Positions 35,156 through 44,196 of a DNA stretch of 64,000 nucleotides are shown in pieces. The notes under the pieces are model-generated. The model was given only the letters and a program-made list of their open reading frames with translations, had not been told where the DNA came from and ran no database searches. A program made the translations under genes and the position numbers. This DNA is from Tamlana sp038148895 (GTDB taxonomy: Bacteria > Bacteroidota > Bacteroidia > Flavobacteriales > Flavobacteriaceae): assembly GCA_038148895.1 (NCBI GenBank), contig JBBVGQ010000001.1. One strand, written 5' to 3'. Within the stretch, counting starts at the first letter, position 1. The number at the start of each line of letters is the position of its first letter.

Positions 35156-38100
35156 TTATTTTTTAGAAATGCGTTTTACAAGAGTTTGCCCATTATTAGT
35201 TATTTTCATCAAATAAATCCCAGAAGGGAAAGCATTTATATTTAGTTCGGCAGTATTGTTGATTAGTTTTTTGCTTGTAATTATTCTACCTGTAATATCG
35301 TAGATATTTAATTTAGCACCTACTAAAAAATCATCGTTTCCTTGTATTGTTAGATTACTTGAGGTTGGGTTTGGGTAAACTTTTAATGTTGATAATGATT
35401 CATCTTCAACACTTAATAATGAGCTTAATGATTGAACCTCTTCAGAATCCATCAATAACCAGCGTTGAAAAGTTGCAGAATTTGCAATGTTGAATGAACT
35501 TGTTGTAGTTGTTGTATTCGACGTTGCTGAGAAGGTCGTTGGGAATTGTTGACTCTCAGGATGAATTATCCAATAACCTTTACCCGTATACGTTTTGCTT
35601 CCAACTGTAACAGTAGTTTCTACACGCGCTTGCATCATTTGAAAATAATCATTTGAAGCAGGATTTGTTCTTGTTGCTGTTCCAAACCCATTGGCCCCAG
35701 TGGTTTTATAAGTAAAATAGCTTCCTGTAGCTACATTTTTTATAGTATAATAGGAATTGGTTGGATTAAAATTTATGTGCCACGCGGCTTTATCATTATT
35801 TAATGCCTCGTCTGGAGTCATAACTTCATTTACTAGATTGCCTGTGTCATTAACAGCTATAAAAGCAGTATTCCGTCCTGTTGATATCCCTTCGCTTTTT
35901 ATGTAGTACTTAGCAGTGTCATTGTTCAACTTAAGAGTGTACGAAGGAGTAGCATAGGTTCCTGTTGGAGGCAAACCGTCTTCTCCAAGAGCTTGATGTA
36001 CAAGGGCATTGGCTATATATAAAAACTCACTTCCGTTATCTTCTTGTGCTCCATTAATACCATAAGGCCACATATGGACTGAGTCACCGGTTAAATGACT
36101 ATTGGTGTTATTTTCAATAAACTGAATAACTGCGTCTGTTCTATTACCTAGCCAAAGTCCGCTAGAGCCTGTTTCCCTTAATGGGGAAGAAGGTCCATAC
36201 CAAATACTGTGGGTTCCTACACCTATGGTATGCCCCATTTCATGTAGAGCTGTTCCAGTTCTCTGATAAGATGCGTTTGGTCCAAAGGTCATGTAACCGC
36301 CGTATGAGGCTTCTGCAGTTGGAACCCCAGATGAATAGCCTGCAGACAAATGATGCCCTTGAATACTAGTGAGATCATTGAAATATCTAACAGCTGTTGA
36401 CATTGCCTCATCAATTCTTGTTAGCACATCGCCTGGCATGCCACTCCTTAGTGAATAACTCACTGTTCCTTTTGGAATTGTAATAAACTTCACTACTTCT
36501 CCATAGCCTACTGCATTTCCATTTGTTAAGGCATAAGCCCTCATATAATAGACAGTAGATGGTTCTAGATTCTCTAAATGATAAATATTTCCATTGTTAG
36601 TAAAATATTTTGTGGTTCTGTTATCTGTAATTGAAGGGTTTTCGTTTGTACTCCAACAAAATCCATGTTCTTTAAGTGATGTGAGCGCTATTCCAGTAAT
36701 CGTACTTCGGCCAAATGCCATAGTTGCTCCTCTTGCATAATTAGGTTTAGTAACAACTGTTGGAGCAGTATCTGTTGGATTTGCTAACTGGTATTTAAAA
36801 ATAGCTAAGTTTAAATCATTAATCGCATCATTTACTGCTTGCGTACTCACAGACAAGTCATTATTTACATTTATGGCCGTATTAGTAGCATCCTGTAGCG
36901 CTACAGCTTCATTGCCACTACCATCTCCATAAATGATTGTTGCTTCATCAATTGCATCTTGTAAGCCATTATAAGCATCAATAGAAGCCTGAGCATTCTT
37001 TGTTTTATCAATTAATAGTTGAATAGCATTTGCAATTTCCTCTTGGGTAGCTGATGAGTTTGCTATGGTTTGCTCTCCATAATCTATTGCGTTTACAAGT
37101 TCTGTGCGACTTCCATCATTAATTTTTTCAGGCAATAGAGCGTTTGCAGCATCGATTAAATCTTGGAGATAAGTTTTTGCGTCAGCAATATCAAAACCTT
37201 TGTATTGTAATCTATAATTATCGCAACTTAGCCAATTTCCTGAGGCATTTTCTGCTTTTAAACCAATCGTTACGGTTTCGTTTGTCAAGAAGAAGTCAAC
37301 ACTACGGTCTCCAAAAGTATCTACTGCTGTGGTATTATCGCCTGCAAAAATATGTGCACCTGTTGGAGTACCTCCAGCACCTGACTGTTGAATAAGCCCA
37401 GCAGCAACTGTTAGGCTATAAAACCCGGTAGGCAATCCGGTTATGGTCTGTTGTACACTTACATTTGGAATTTGACTTCCTGACGTTACCCATTTCTCAA
37501 CATAAATATTGCCATCTTTAAGCGGAAAGGCAGTATTAGTTTGAGATGCCATTCCAATATTGGTCCAGCCTTCAAAATATGATTCAAAACTTGGGTTTAC
37601 AATTTTATATGTTATGTCATAAGGGTTGCTTGGGGAAGCAGAGTTATATTCAAATTGTAATATAATATCATTTAAATTTTCAATAGCAAGCTCAAGCTCT
37701 GATGCAGATGTTGCGTTGGCAAGTATCGTTTGAGCATCTACTATCCCATTTGTTAATTCGCTTGAAGGATTTTGATATGCTTCAGCAACATCAATAACAG
37801 ATTGTAAACTTGTCCTTAACTGATTTAATATAAGTTCATTAATGTCAGCTGGCGAAAGTGCACGATCATAGATTCTAAAATCAGTAATATTTCCATTGAA
37901 ATAAGGGTCTGGCCATTGGGACTTTCCTAAATAATTTTGCGTATAATTATTTGTGCCAAGTGTTGCCGGAGAATAGGGTATGGTTCCCTGGCCATCTAAA
38001 ACAGAATTTACATAAATTCTTGCTGTACTCCCTGAATAGCTAACTGCTACATGAACCCATTCGCCAATAGCCAAAGCGCTACTACCATCTATAGATACTT

Positions 38101-38551
38101 CGGTTCCATTGTATTTTATAGCATAACGCACGTTTCCAGAACCTCCTTGAGGTGCCAGAAATAAATAATTGTTTGTCCCAGACCCAAAATCGAAAATACG
38201 GCACCAAGTTGAATTTGCATTAATATATACCCATGCCGATATAGTAAACTCCGATAAGCTTCCAAATAAATTACCTGGGTTATTTGTGTTTATTATTTCA
38301 AGGTAATTATTTTCACCACCATCTAAACTAAGAGTGGTGTTATTATCTTTATTGGAAATCGTAGCATTCCCTCTGAGTATTGCACTATAATTATTTGCTG
38401 ATTCGTCAGAAACAATATTGTTTGTAGCATTACTAAAAGTGTATCGCAGTGCTAAACCGCTGGTAATATCCTGAGAGAATAAACTGTTTGTGAGAAACAA
38501 ACTTATTAGTATAAGGTAAAATTTTTTGAATGGAAATGTTTTCGTCTTCAT
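35156..38551 (-). CDS. T9SS-exported multidomain protein with HExxH metallopeptidase-like domain
   Basis: The 1131-residue protein has a signal peptide (about 1-27), a LamG/concanavalin-like domain (about 30-240), a FIVAR helical repeat (240-300), a CBM-like beta-sandwich (315-450), more FIVAR repeats (455-590) and a fibronectin-like region (600-690). A peptidase-like domain follows with H770-E-M-G-H774 and a third His at 781 in GVGTH. A beta-trefoil-like region (about 885-1030) and a type A sorting domain (about 1060-1131, VYPNPTSSNLTI ... KRISKK) end it. It should be a cell-surface or secreted enzyme acting on a carbohydrate-linked target. The spacing of the third His (HExxHxxGxxxH) differs by one residue from metzincins. 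Confidence 0.82.
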   Translation of the reverse strand: MKTKTFPFKKFYLILISLFLTNSLFSQDITSGLALRYTFSNATNNIVSDESANNYSAILRGNATISNKDNNTTLSLDGGENNYLEIINTNNPGNLFGSLSEFTISAWVYINANSTWCRIFDFGSGTNNYLFLAPQGGSGNVRYAIKYNGTEVSIDGSSALAIGEWVHVAVSYSGSTARIYVNSVLDGQGTIPYSPATLGTNNYTQNYLGKSQWPDPYFNGNITDFRIYDRALSPADINELILNQLRTSLQSVIDVAEAYQNPSSELTNGIVDAQTILANATSASELELAIENLNDIILQFEYNSASPSNPYDITYKIVNPSFESYFEGWTNIGMASQTNTAFPLKDGNIYVEKWVTSGSQIPNVSVQQTITGLPTGFYSLTVAAGLIQQSGAGGTPTGAHIFAGDNTTAVDTFGDRSVDFFLTNETVTIGLKAENASGNWLSCDNYRLQYKGFDIADAKTYLQDLIDAANALLPEKINDGSRTELVNAIDYGEQTIANSSATQEEIANAIQLLIDKTKNAQASIDAYNGLQDAIDEATIIYGDGSGNEAVALQDATNTAINVNNDLSVSTQAVNDAINDLNLAIFKYQLANPTDTAPTVVTKPNYARGATMAFGRSTITGIALTSLKEHGFCWSTNENPSITDNRTTKYFTNNGNIYHLENLEPSTVYYMRAYALTNGNAVGYGEVVKFITIPKGTVSYSLRSGMPGDVLTRIDEAMSTAVRYFNDLTSIQGHHLSAGYSSGVPTAEASYGGYMTFGPNASYQRTGTALHEMGHTIGVGTHSIWYGPSSPLRETGSSGLWLGNRTDAVIQFIENNTNSHLTGDSVHMWPYGINGAQEDNGSEFLYIANALVHQALGEDGLPPTGTYATPSYTLKLNNDTAKYYIKSEGISTGRNTAFIAVNDTGNLVNEVMTPDEALNNDKAAWHINFNPTNSYYTIKNVATGSYFTYKTTGANGFGTATRTNPASNDYFQMMQARVETTVTVGSKTYTGKGYWIIHPESQQFPTTFSATSNTTTTTSSFNIANSATFQRWLLMDSEEVQSLSSLLSVEDESLSTLKVYPNPTSSNLTIQGNDDFLVGAKLNIYDITGRIITSKKLINNTAELNINAFPSGIYLMKITNNGQTLVKRISKK

Positions 38552-38769
38552 TAGCTTTTAATCAATACTATTAATTTATGGTAATAATAGTTGTTTATAG
38601 AGTTTAGTTGATCGATACAAGATTGTAAAATAAATGATAATTATCAACAAATATGAGGTGTAAATCAGCAAAAAGTAGTGTGTAAAATGTCCATTTTATT
38701 GAAAATTTTGTCTTTTGATGATGTAATGGCTAAAATAAGTGACTTCTAATTACTTCTGTGATAAGTTAC

Positions 38770-40299
38770 TTACCCAATAATCATCCCAGCAATGGTGGCA
38801 GAAATTAATGAAGCAATTGTTCCGCCTATGAGGGCTTTTATTCCGAATCTGGAAAGGGTTTTGCGTTGCCCAGGTGCCAAAGAACCAATTCCGCCAATTT
38901 GTATACCGATAGAGGCAAAATTTGCAAATCCGCATAGCATATAGGTGGCCATGATTATGGATTTTTCATAAGTTAGATGAATACTACTGCCTACATTTTT
39001 CAAATCAGCCAATTGAATATATCCGATAAATTCACTTGCAGCGATTTTTATGCCCAAAAGCTGTCCCATAAGCGCCATATCTTCCTGTGCAACACCAATA
39101 AGCCACATTAAAGGCGCAAACACATAACCTAAAATTAACTCTAAAGACAAACTTTCATAGGACGTGTTATTGGCTATCCAGCCGTTTAAATAGGTTATAT
39201 CGCCAACCCATCCCAAAATACCATTGAACATGGCAATAAAGGCGACAAAAACCAATAACATAGCCCCAACATTTACAGCTAATTTTAACCCCTCAGTTGT
39301 GCCATTGGCAATGGCATCTAAAAAGTTTGAACCTATTTTTTCTTGAGAGACAGATACATCGGTATTTACATCTTCAGTTTGTGGATACAATATTTTAGAA
39401 ATAACGATGGCTCCAGGGGCTGCCATTACAGATGCTGCCAATAAATGTTTTGCATAAAACAATCTTAAAGATGGGTCATCGCCACCAAGAAAACCAATAT
39501 AAGCTGCTAAAACAGCACCTGCAACCGTTGCCATACCACCAATCATAACCAACAGCATTTCAGATTTGTTCATTTTTTCCAAGTAGGCTTTGATTAAAAG
39601 CGGCGCTTCGGTTTGCCCCAAAAAGATATTTCCGGCAACACTTAAACTTTCTGCTCCTGAAATTTTCAAGGTTTTTGAAAGTAACCAAGCCATGGCTTTT
39701 ACGACTTTTTGAATAATGCCCAAGTAGAATAAAACTGAGGTTAACGCTGAGAAGAATATGATGGTTGGAAGCACTTGAAAAGCAAAAATAAATCCGAAGG
39801 TGTCCATGTCTACAACCAAGCCTTCAAAAAGGAATTTACTGCCGGCTCGTGTGAATTCAAGTACCTGAACAAACAGGCTTCCAATAAATTCAAAAATGTT
39901 TTTAATAAAAGGAATCTTTAAAACACCAATGGCAATTAGAAGTTGAAATGTCAGCCCGATACCAACAACTTTCCAGTTTATAGCCCGTTTATTACTACTA
40001 AATAAAAAGGCAATAAATACCAATGAAATCATACCGATAACTCCGCGCCAAAGACTGCCCATTGAGAAACCTTGGCTTGGTATTATTTCCGATGAGTTAG
40101 CGGAAGGCTTTTTGGATTCTAGTTCGAGTACATCAACGGATTTTAATTGATTGGAGACCGATTGACTGGAATCCACCAAAATTAAATCTGTCTTGGATGT
40201 CGTTTCTTCAGTTATTTTGCTTTGTTGAATGTCTTGAGCTACTGTTGGTGAAGTAAAAAATAAAAATAGAGCAACAAAAAACAAAAGCAATTTTCTCAT
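38770..40299 (-). CDS. NupC-type concentrative nucleoside transporter
   Basis: The 509-residue CNT-family transporter has an N-terminal signal peptide (1-22) and a Ser/Thr-rich periplasmic stretch (about 23-78) before the first membrane helix. The core contains GQTEAPLLIKAYL, the substrate-binding loop and the C-terminal ANFASIGIQIGGIGSLAPGQR motif. It imports nucleosides with sodium or protons. It lies 16 bp downstream of the bifunctional nuclease gene, so released nucleotides and uptake may be linked. Confidence 0.9.
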   Translation of the reverse strand: MRKLLLFFVALFLFFTSPTVAQDIQQSKITEETTSKTDLILVDSSQSVSNQLKSVDVLELESKKPSANSSEIIPSQGFSMGSLWRGVIGMISLVFIAFLFSSNKRAINWKVVGIGLTFQLLIAIGVLKIPFIKNIFEFIGSLFVQVLEFTRAGSKFLFEGLVVDMDTFGFIFAFQVLPTIIFFSALTSVLFYLGIIQKVVKAMAWLLSKTLKISGAESLSVAGNIFLGQTEAPLLIKAYLEKMNKSEMLLVMIGGMATVAGAVLAAYIGFLGGDDPSLRLFYAKHLLAASVMAAPGAIVISKILYPQTEDVNTDVSVSQEKIGSNFLDAIANGTTEGLKLAVNVGAMLLVFVAFIAMFNGILGWVGDITYLNGWIANNTSYESLSLELILGYVFAPLMWLIGVAQEDMALMGQLLGIKIAASEFIGYIQLADLKNVGSSIHLTYEKSIIMATYMLCGFANFASIGIQIGGIGSLAPGQRKTLSRFGIKALIGGTIASLISATIAGMIIG

Positions 40300-40315
40300 A
40301 TGTTATAAAGTGGTA

Positions 40316-40939
40316 TTATTCTCTTTTGGAAATTTCGTCTCGAATGTGTGCCGCCTTTTCGTAGTCTTCTTTGGCAACAGCTTCATCAAGCAATTTTTGG
40401 AGTTCTTCAAGGGTTTTTCCTTTTAGATTTTCACGCGGTGCTTTGGGTTCAAGCTCGTTTGCAACTAGTTCATCCATTAAAATACTATCTTCAGCGCCCT
40501 CTTTTTCTTCGTCCTTTTTAGGGTTCACTTTTAAATAAATCCCCGCTTTATCAAGTATGTTTTTATATGTGAAAATAGGTGCCTGAAAACGGAGTGCCAA
40601 AGCAATGGCGTCACTGGTTCGGGCATCAATGATTTCCTCAATTTTGTCTCGTTCACAAATTAAACTGGAATAAAAAACGCCATCAACCAATTTGTGAATA
40701 ATGACTTGTTTTACAACGATGTCAAATCGATCAGCAAAATTTTTAAATAAATCATGAGTTAAAGGTCGTGGCGGGCTAATTTCTTTTTCTAAAGCTATGG
40801 CTATAGATTGTGCCTCAAAAGCGCCAATAACGATAGGGAGTTTTCGTTCGCCATCTACTTCATTTAAAATCAGTGCATAAGCGCCATTTTGGGTTTGGCT
40901 ATAGGAAATACCTTTTATGTTTAATCGTACTAAACTCAT
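40316..40939 (-). CDS. Bifunctional nuclease family protein with UVR domain
   Basis: The 207-residue protein has a bifunctional nuclease (DUF151) domain at about 1-140, with LPIVIGAFEAQSIAIALE and RTSDAIALALRFQAPIF. A C-terminal UVR motif follows (about 175-207, LDEAVAKEDYEKAAHIRDEI). Plant members show DNase and RNase activity; bacterial roles are unclear. It ends 16 bp before the nucleoside transporter gene and follows the etf genes on the same strand. Confidence 0.9.
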   Translation of the reverse strand: MSLVRLNIKGISYSQTQNGAYALILNEVDGERKLPIVIGAFEAQSIAIALEKEISPPRPLTHDLFKNFADRFDIVVKQVIIHKLVDGVFYSSLICERDKIEEIIDARTSDAIALALRFQAPIFTYKNILDKAGIYLKVNPKKDEEKEGAEDSILMDELVANELEPKAPRENLKGKTLEELQKLLDEAVAKEDYEKAAHIRDEISKRE

Positions 40940-41111
40940 AATTTATTAAAAACGCAAAGAACTGTTTAAATTAGAACTTTACCAAGTGCCAAGACACAAT
41001 TATATATAAAATGCTAATTTAAGCAGTTAAAAAGGACTATACAATTTATAAAAATAATAAATTACTCGGTAAAAGAGATTTATAAGCATAGCTTACTTAT
41101 ATCGAGCCGAT

Positions 41112-42071
41112 TTACTGTTGCGCTTTAAAAGCTTTTAATTTTTCGATGAGTTCTGGAACTACCTGAAAAGCATCACCCACAACGCCGTAATCTGCGGCTT
41201 TAAAGAAGGGCGCTTCAGAATCTGTATTGATAACCACTTTTACTTTCGATGCATTAATTCCGGCCAAATGTTGAATTGCTCCAGATATACCTATGGCGAT
41301 GTATAAATTTGAAGCTACGGGTTTCCCTGTTTGTCCAACGTGTTCGCTATGGGGTCTCCAACCTAAGTCTGAAACAGGTTTTGAGCATGCGGTAGCTGCA
41401 CCTAAAACATCAGCCAGTTCTTCAATCATGCCCCAATTTTCAGGGCCTTTTAAACCTCTTCCGCCAGAAACAACAATTTCGGCATCGGCAATGGTAACTT
41501 TGTCAGTTGCCTTATCAACAGATTCTACTTTAACCTTTAATTCTGGAATGGAAGGAGAGAAGTCTTCTGAAGAAGCGCTGCCGCCACTTTCAACCAAACC
41601 ATGTGAATTATTTGAAACCCCAACAATTTTAATATCGGTATTAATTTGGGTGTTTTCGAATGCTTTATTGGTAAATGCCGAACGTTTTACTGTAAAAGGA
41701 CTGGTGCTGGAAGGTACATCAACCACATTGGATGCGTAACCTGCATTTAGGCCCACTGCCAATAGAGGCGCTAAATATTTGCTATCTGCACTAGAACTTA
41801 TAATAACCACTTTAGTGCCTTCTTTTTCTGCGGCCTGTTTGATGACTGAAGCAAATGCATTGGCATTAAATTTATCTAACTGGCTGTTTTTTACGTTTAA
41901 AACTTTGTCCACACCATAGTTACCCAATGCTGAAGTGTCGTTCACATTTATGGCTACAGCTGTTACCGTAGTTCCGAGCTGGGAGGCAACTGCTTTGGCG
42001 TAGGAAGCAACTTCGAAAGCTGCTTTTTTAAATTTACCTTGTTCTGATTCTGTATATACTAAAACTGACAT
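41112..42071 (-). CDS. etfA: Electron transfer flavoprotein alpha subunit
   Basis: The 319-residue FAD-binding subunit has the C-terminal FAD motif VVSGGRGLKGPENWGMIEELA and RPHSEHVGQTGKPVASNLYIAIGISGAIQHLAG, here given in part as VGQTGKPV and GISGAIQH. It passes electrons from acyl-CoA and other dehydrogenases to ETF-quinone oxidoreductase. It is about 100 bp downstream of etfB, with three hairpins in between, and is followed by the bifunctional nuclease gene. Confidence 0.95.
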   Translation of the reverse strand: MSVLVYTESEQGKFKKAAFEVASYAKAVASQLGTTVTAVAINVNDTSALGNYGVDKVLNVKNSQLDKFNANAFASVIKQAAEKEGTKVVIISSSADSKYLAPLLAVGLNAGYASNVVDVPSSTSPFTVKRSAFTNKAFENTQINTDIKIVGVSNNSHGLVESGGSASSEDFSPSIPELKVKVESVDKATDKVTIADAEIVVSGGRGLKGPENWGMIEELADVLGAATACSKPVSDLGWRPHSEHVGQTGKPVASNLYIAIGISGAIQHLAGINASKVKVVINTDSEAPFFKAADYGVVGDAFQVVPELIEKLKAFKAQQ

Positions 42072-42090
42072 AAAAATTTCTTTAATTTTT

Positions 42091-42111
42091 TTCCTGAACG
42101 TGTTTCAGGAA
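42091..42111. repeat. Hairpin in the etfB-etfA gap
   Basis: TTCCTGAA (42091-42098), loop CGTGT and TTCAGGAA (42104-42111) form a perfect 8-bp stem of a type common in flavobacterial intergenic DNA (recollection). Confidence 0.65.
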
Positions 42112-42142
42112 CTCATTATTATTTCTTCTGACTTTTTAAAAT

Positions 42143-42163
42143 ATTCCGAAACAAGTTCGGAAT
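42143..42163. repeat. Second hairpin in the etfB-etfA gap
   Basis: ATTCCGAA (42143-42150), loop ACAAG and TTCGGAAT (42156-42163) form a perfect 8-bp stem. Confidence 0.65.
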
Positions 42164-42181
42164 GATTTAGCCAGCTAAATC
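42164..42181. repeat. Third hairpin, over the etfB stop codon
   Basis: GATTTAGC (42164-42171), CA, and GCTAAATC (42174-42181) form a perfect 8-bp stem that includes the etfB stop codon at 42175-42177. Confidence 0.6.
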
Positions 42182-42921
42182 ACTTTGGCTTCGTTGTGAA
42201 GTAGGTTTACCAATTCGTCTAAATTGTCTGGAGATACCAATGTAACCGCACCTTTTGGAGCAGGTTTTTCAAAGGAAACCGATGTGGTTTCAGCATTGGC
42301 ATTAACAGGTTCAACCACAGTCAATGGTTTTTGTCTTGCCATCATGATACCTCGCATATTTGGTATGCGCAAATCACTTTCGTTTACCAAACCTTTTTGT
42401 CCACCAATAACCAAAGGCAATGAAGTTGAAACCGTTTCTTTGCCGCCATCAATTTCTCGAGTGGCTTTTGCAGCAGTTTCATCAACTTCTAGAGCAATAC
42501 AGTTATTTATAAAGTTGGCTCCTGTTAGGCCAGCCAACATGCCGGGAACCATACCGCCATTGTAATCTATAGATTCGCGACCAGCAATAACCAAATCGTA
42601 GCCACCATCTTTAACCACATTGGCCAATTGTTTAGCCACTGAAAACCCATCGGTAGCTGCCGTATTTACACGAATGGCGGCATCGGCGCCTATAGCCAAG
42701 GCTTTACGTAAAGTAGGTTCAGTTTCAGCACCGCCAACATTTACAACGGTAACCGTTGCACCTTGTTTTTCTTTAAACCACATGGCGCGGGTTAAGCCAA
42801 ATTCATCATTTGGGTTGATGACAAACTGTACACCATTTGTGTCGAATTTGGTGTCGCCATCGGTAAAATTAATCTTTGATGTAGTGTCTGGTACATGACT
42901 TATACACACTAATATTTTCAT
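42175..42921 (-). CDS. etfB: Electron transfer flavoprotein beta subunit
   Basis: The 248-residue AMP-binding subunit starts MKILVCISHVPDTTSKI. It has the family signature region LVIAGRESIDYNGGMVPGMLAG, given here as AGRESIDYNGG, and the alpha/beta fold of adenine nucleotide alpha hydrolases. With EtfA it forms the soluble electron carrier. It opens the reverse-strand run etfB-etfA-nuclease-nupC. It is divergent from the pyruvate dehydrogenase E1 beta gene, sharing a 157-bp control region with a long palindrome. Confidence 0.95.
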   Translation of the reverse strand: MKILVCISHVPDTTSKINFTDGDTKFDTNGVQFVINPNDEFGLTRAMWFKEKQGATVTVVNVGGAETEPTLRKALAIGADAAIRVNTAATDGFSVAKQLANVVKDGGYDLVIAGRESIDYNGGMVPGMLAGLTGANFINNCIALEVDETAAKATREIDGGKETVSTSLPLVIGGQKGLVNESDLRIPNMRGIMMARQKPLTVVEPVNANAETTSVSFEKPAPKGAVTLVSPDNLDELVNLLHNEAKVI

Positions 42922-42985
42922 AATATTTTGAAGTTAAAAGGTCTTATTTTTTTCAGGATACGAAGGTAATTATTTTATTCTGAAT

Positions 42986-43009
42986 ATTTACTATGCGTGC
43001 ATAGTAAAT
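42986..43009. promoter_or_regulatory. 24-bp palindrome between etfB and E1 beta gene (putative operator)
   Basis: Arms ATTTACTATGC (42986-42996) and GCATAGTAAAT (42999-43009) are exact reverse complements, separated by GT. The site lies 65-88 bp upstream of the etfB ATG and 69-93 bp upstream of the E1 beta ATG. Length and symmetry suit a dimeric winged-helix regulator such as MarR; no such gene is in the window. Confidence 0.7.
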
Positions 43010-43047
43010 TTTAAAAAAATGTTACTAGAACATCCGCCTTTTATTGT

Positions 43048-43055
43048 TATTTTTG
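43048..43055 (+). promoter_or_regulatory. -7 box TATTTTTG before the E1 beta gene
   Basis: This is an exact TAnnTTTG match, 23 nt upstream of the ATG at 43079, with no clear -33 match. It supports the downstream start codon, since the upstream ATG at 43019 would lie before it. Confidence 0.5.
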
Positions 43056-43078
43056 CTTCTCCATTTAAAATTTTTTTA

Positions 43079-44059
43079 ATGAAAACAATTCAATTTAGAG
43101 AAGCCATTTGCGAAGCCATGAGCGAAGAGATGCGCCGAGATGAGAGCATTTACTTAATGGGTGAAGAGGTAGCCGAATATAACGGAGCTTATAAAGCCTC
43201 AAAAGGTATGTTGGACGAATTTGGCCCTAAACGTGTAATCGATACGCCTATTGCAGAGCTTGGTTTTGCGGGGATAGCCATCGGTTCAACTATGACAGGA
43301 AACCGCCCTATAGTAGAGTACATGACCTTCAACTTCTCTTTAGTTGGAATTGACCAAATTATAAACAACGCCGCAAAAATCAGACAAATGTCTGGTGGGC
43401 AGTTTAAGTGCCCTATTGTTTTTCGTGGCCCAACAGCTTCTGCAGGACAATTGGGAGCAACGCATTCACAAGCATTTGAAAACTGGTTTGCCAACACACC
43501 AGGTTTAAAGGTGGTTGTACCTTCAAACCCTTATGACGCCAAAGGACTTTTAAAGGCATCCATTCGTGATGATGACCCAGTAATTTTCATGGAAAGTGAG
43601 CAAATGTATGGCGATAAAGGTGAAGTGCCAGAAGGCGAATACATTGTGCCACTTGGTGTTGCAGATATTAAACGAGAAGGAACCGATGTAACCATCGTTT
43701 CTTTTGGAAAAATAATAAAAGAAGCTTTTAAAGCAGCTGACGAACTTGAAAAGGAAGGCATTTCTTGTGAAATTATTGATTTGCGTACCGTTCGCCCTAT
43801 GGACAGAAAAGCCATTGTGGATTCTGTTAAAAAAACAAACCGTTTGGTAGTGCTTGAAGAAGCTTGGCCATTTGGCAACGTAGCTACTGAAATCACTTAT
43901 TTAGTTCAATCTGAAGCATTTGATTATTTAGATGCGCCAGTTGTAAAAATAAATACAGCCGATACACCTGCACCTTACTCACCAGTATTGTTGGCAGAAT
44001 GGTTGCCAAATCATGAAGATGTTATCAAGGCGGTTAAAAAGGTAATGTATAAATTATAG
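43079..44059 (+). CDS. pdhB: Pyruvate dehydrogenase complex E1 component, beta subunit
   Basis: The 326-residue subunit of the thiamine-dependent E1 has REAICEAMSEEMRRDESIYLMGEEVAEYNGAYK, given in part as MGEEVAEYNGAYK, plus RGPTASAGQLGATHSQAFE and PLPYSPVLLAEW-like C-terminus (PAPYSPVLLAEWLP). It decarboxylates pyruvate together with the alpha subunit. I chose 43079, because the longer frame from 43019 adds 20 residues unlike the family and crosses the promoter. The alpha subunit and E2 are not adjacent, which is usual in some flavobacteria. Confidence 0.92.
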   Translation: MKTIQFREAICEAMSEEMRRDESIYLMGEEVAEYNGAYKASKGMLDEFGPKRVIDTPIAELGFAGIAIGSTMTGNRPIVEYMTFNFSLVGIDQIINNAAKIRQMSGGQFKCPIVFRGPTASAGQLGATHSQAFENWFANTPGLKVVVPSNPYDAKGLLKASIRDDDPVIFMESEQMYGDKGEVPEGEYIVPLGVADIKREGTDVTIVSFGKIIKEAFKAADELEKEGISCEIIDLRTVRPMDRKAIVDSVKKTNRLVVLEEAWPFGNVATEITYLVQSEAFDYLDAPVVKINTADTPAPYSPVLLAEWLPNHEDVIKAVKKVMYKL

Positions 44060-44085
44060 GAAACAATTCTTTAGAGAATATAAAG

Positions 44086-44119
44086 ACTTCATTGGCGTAA
44101 ATGTTAATGAAGTTTTTTG
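44086..44119 (+). terminator. Terminator after pdhB
   Basis: ACTTCATT (44086-44093) pairs with AATGAAGT (44106-44113), and is followed by a T6 run. Confidence 0.8.
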
Positions 44120-44146
44120 TTTTATAAAACTTAAATAGTCTATTTG

Positions 44147-44154
44147 TATATTTG
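44147..44154 (+). promoter_or_regulatory. -7 box TATATTTG before the DUF5686 gene
   Basis: This is an exact TAnnTTTG match, 42 nt upstream of the ATG at 44197; the -33 element is not clear. Confidence 0.5.
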
Positions 44155-44196
44155 CGCTAAAACCCCATTACCCCATTTCTTAATACGTTACCCTGA

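Noticed and set aside
36208..36244. Calling the HExxH protein a true metzincin
   Set aside because: The third His is one residue later than in the metzincin motif, so only a metallopeptidase-like call is made.
41293..41739. 148-residue + strand frame
   Set aside because: Antisense to etfA.
43019..43078. Earlier start for the E1 beta gene
   Set aside because: Lies before the -7 box and adds residues unlike the family.
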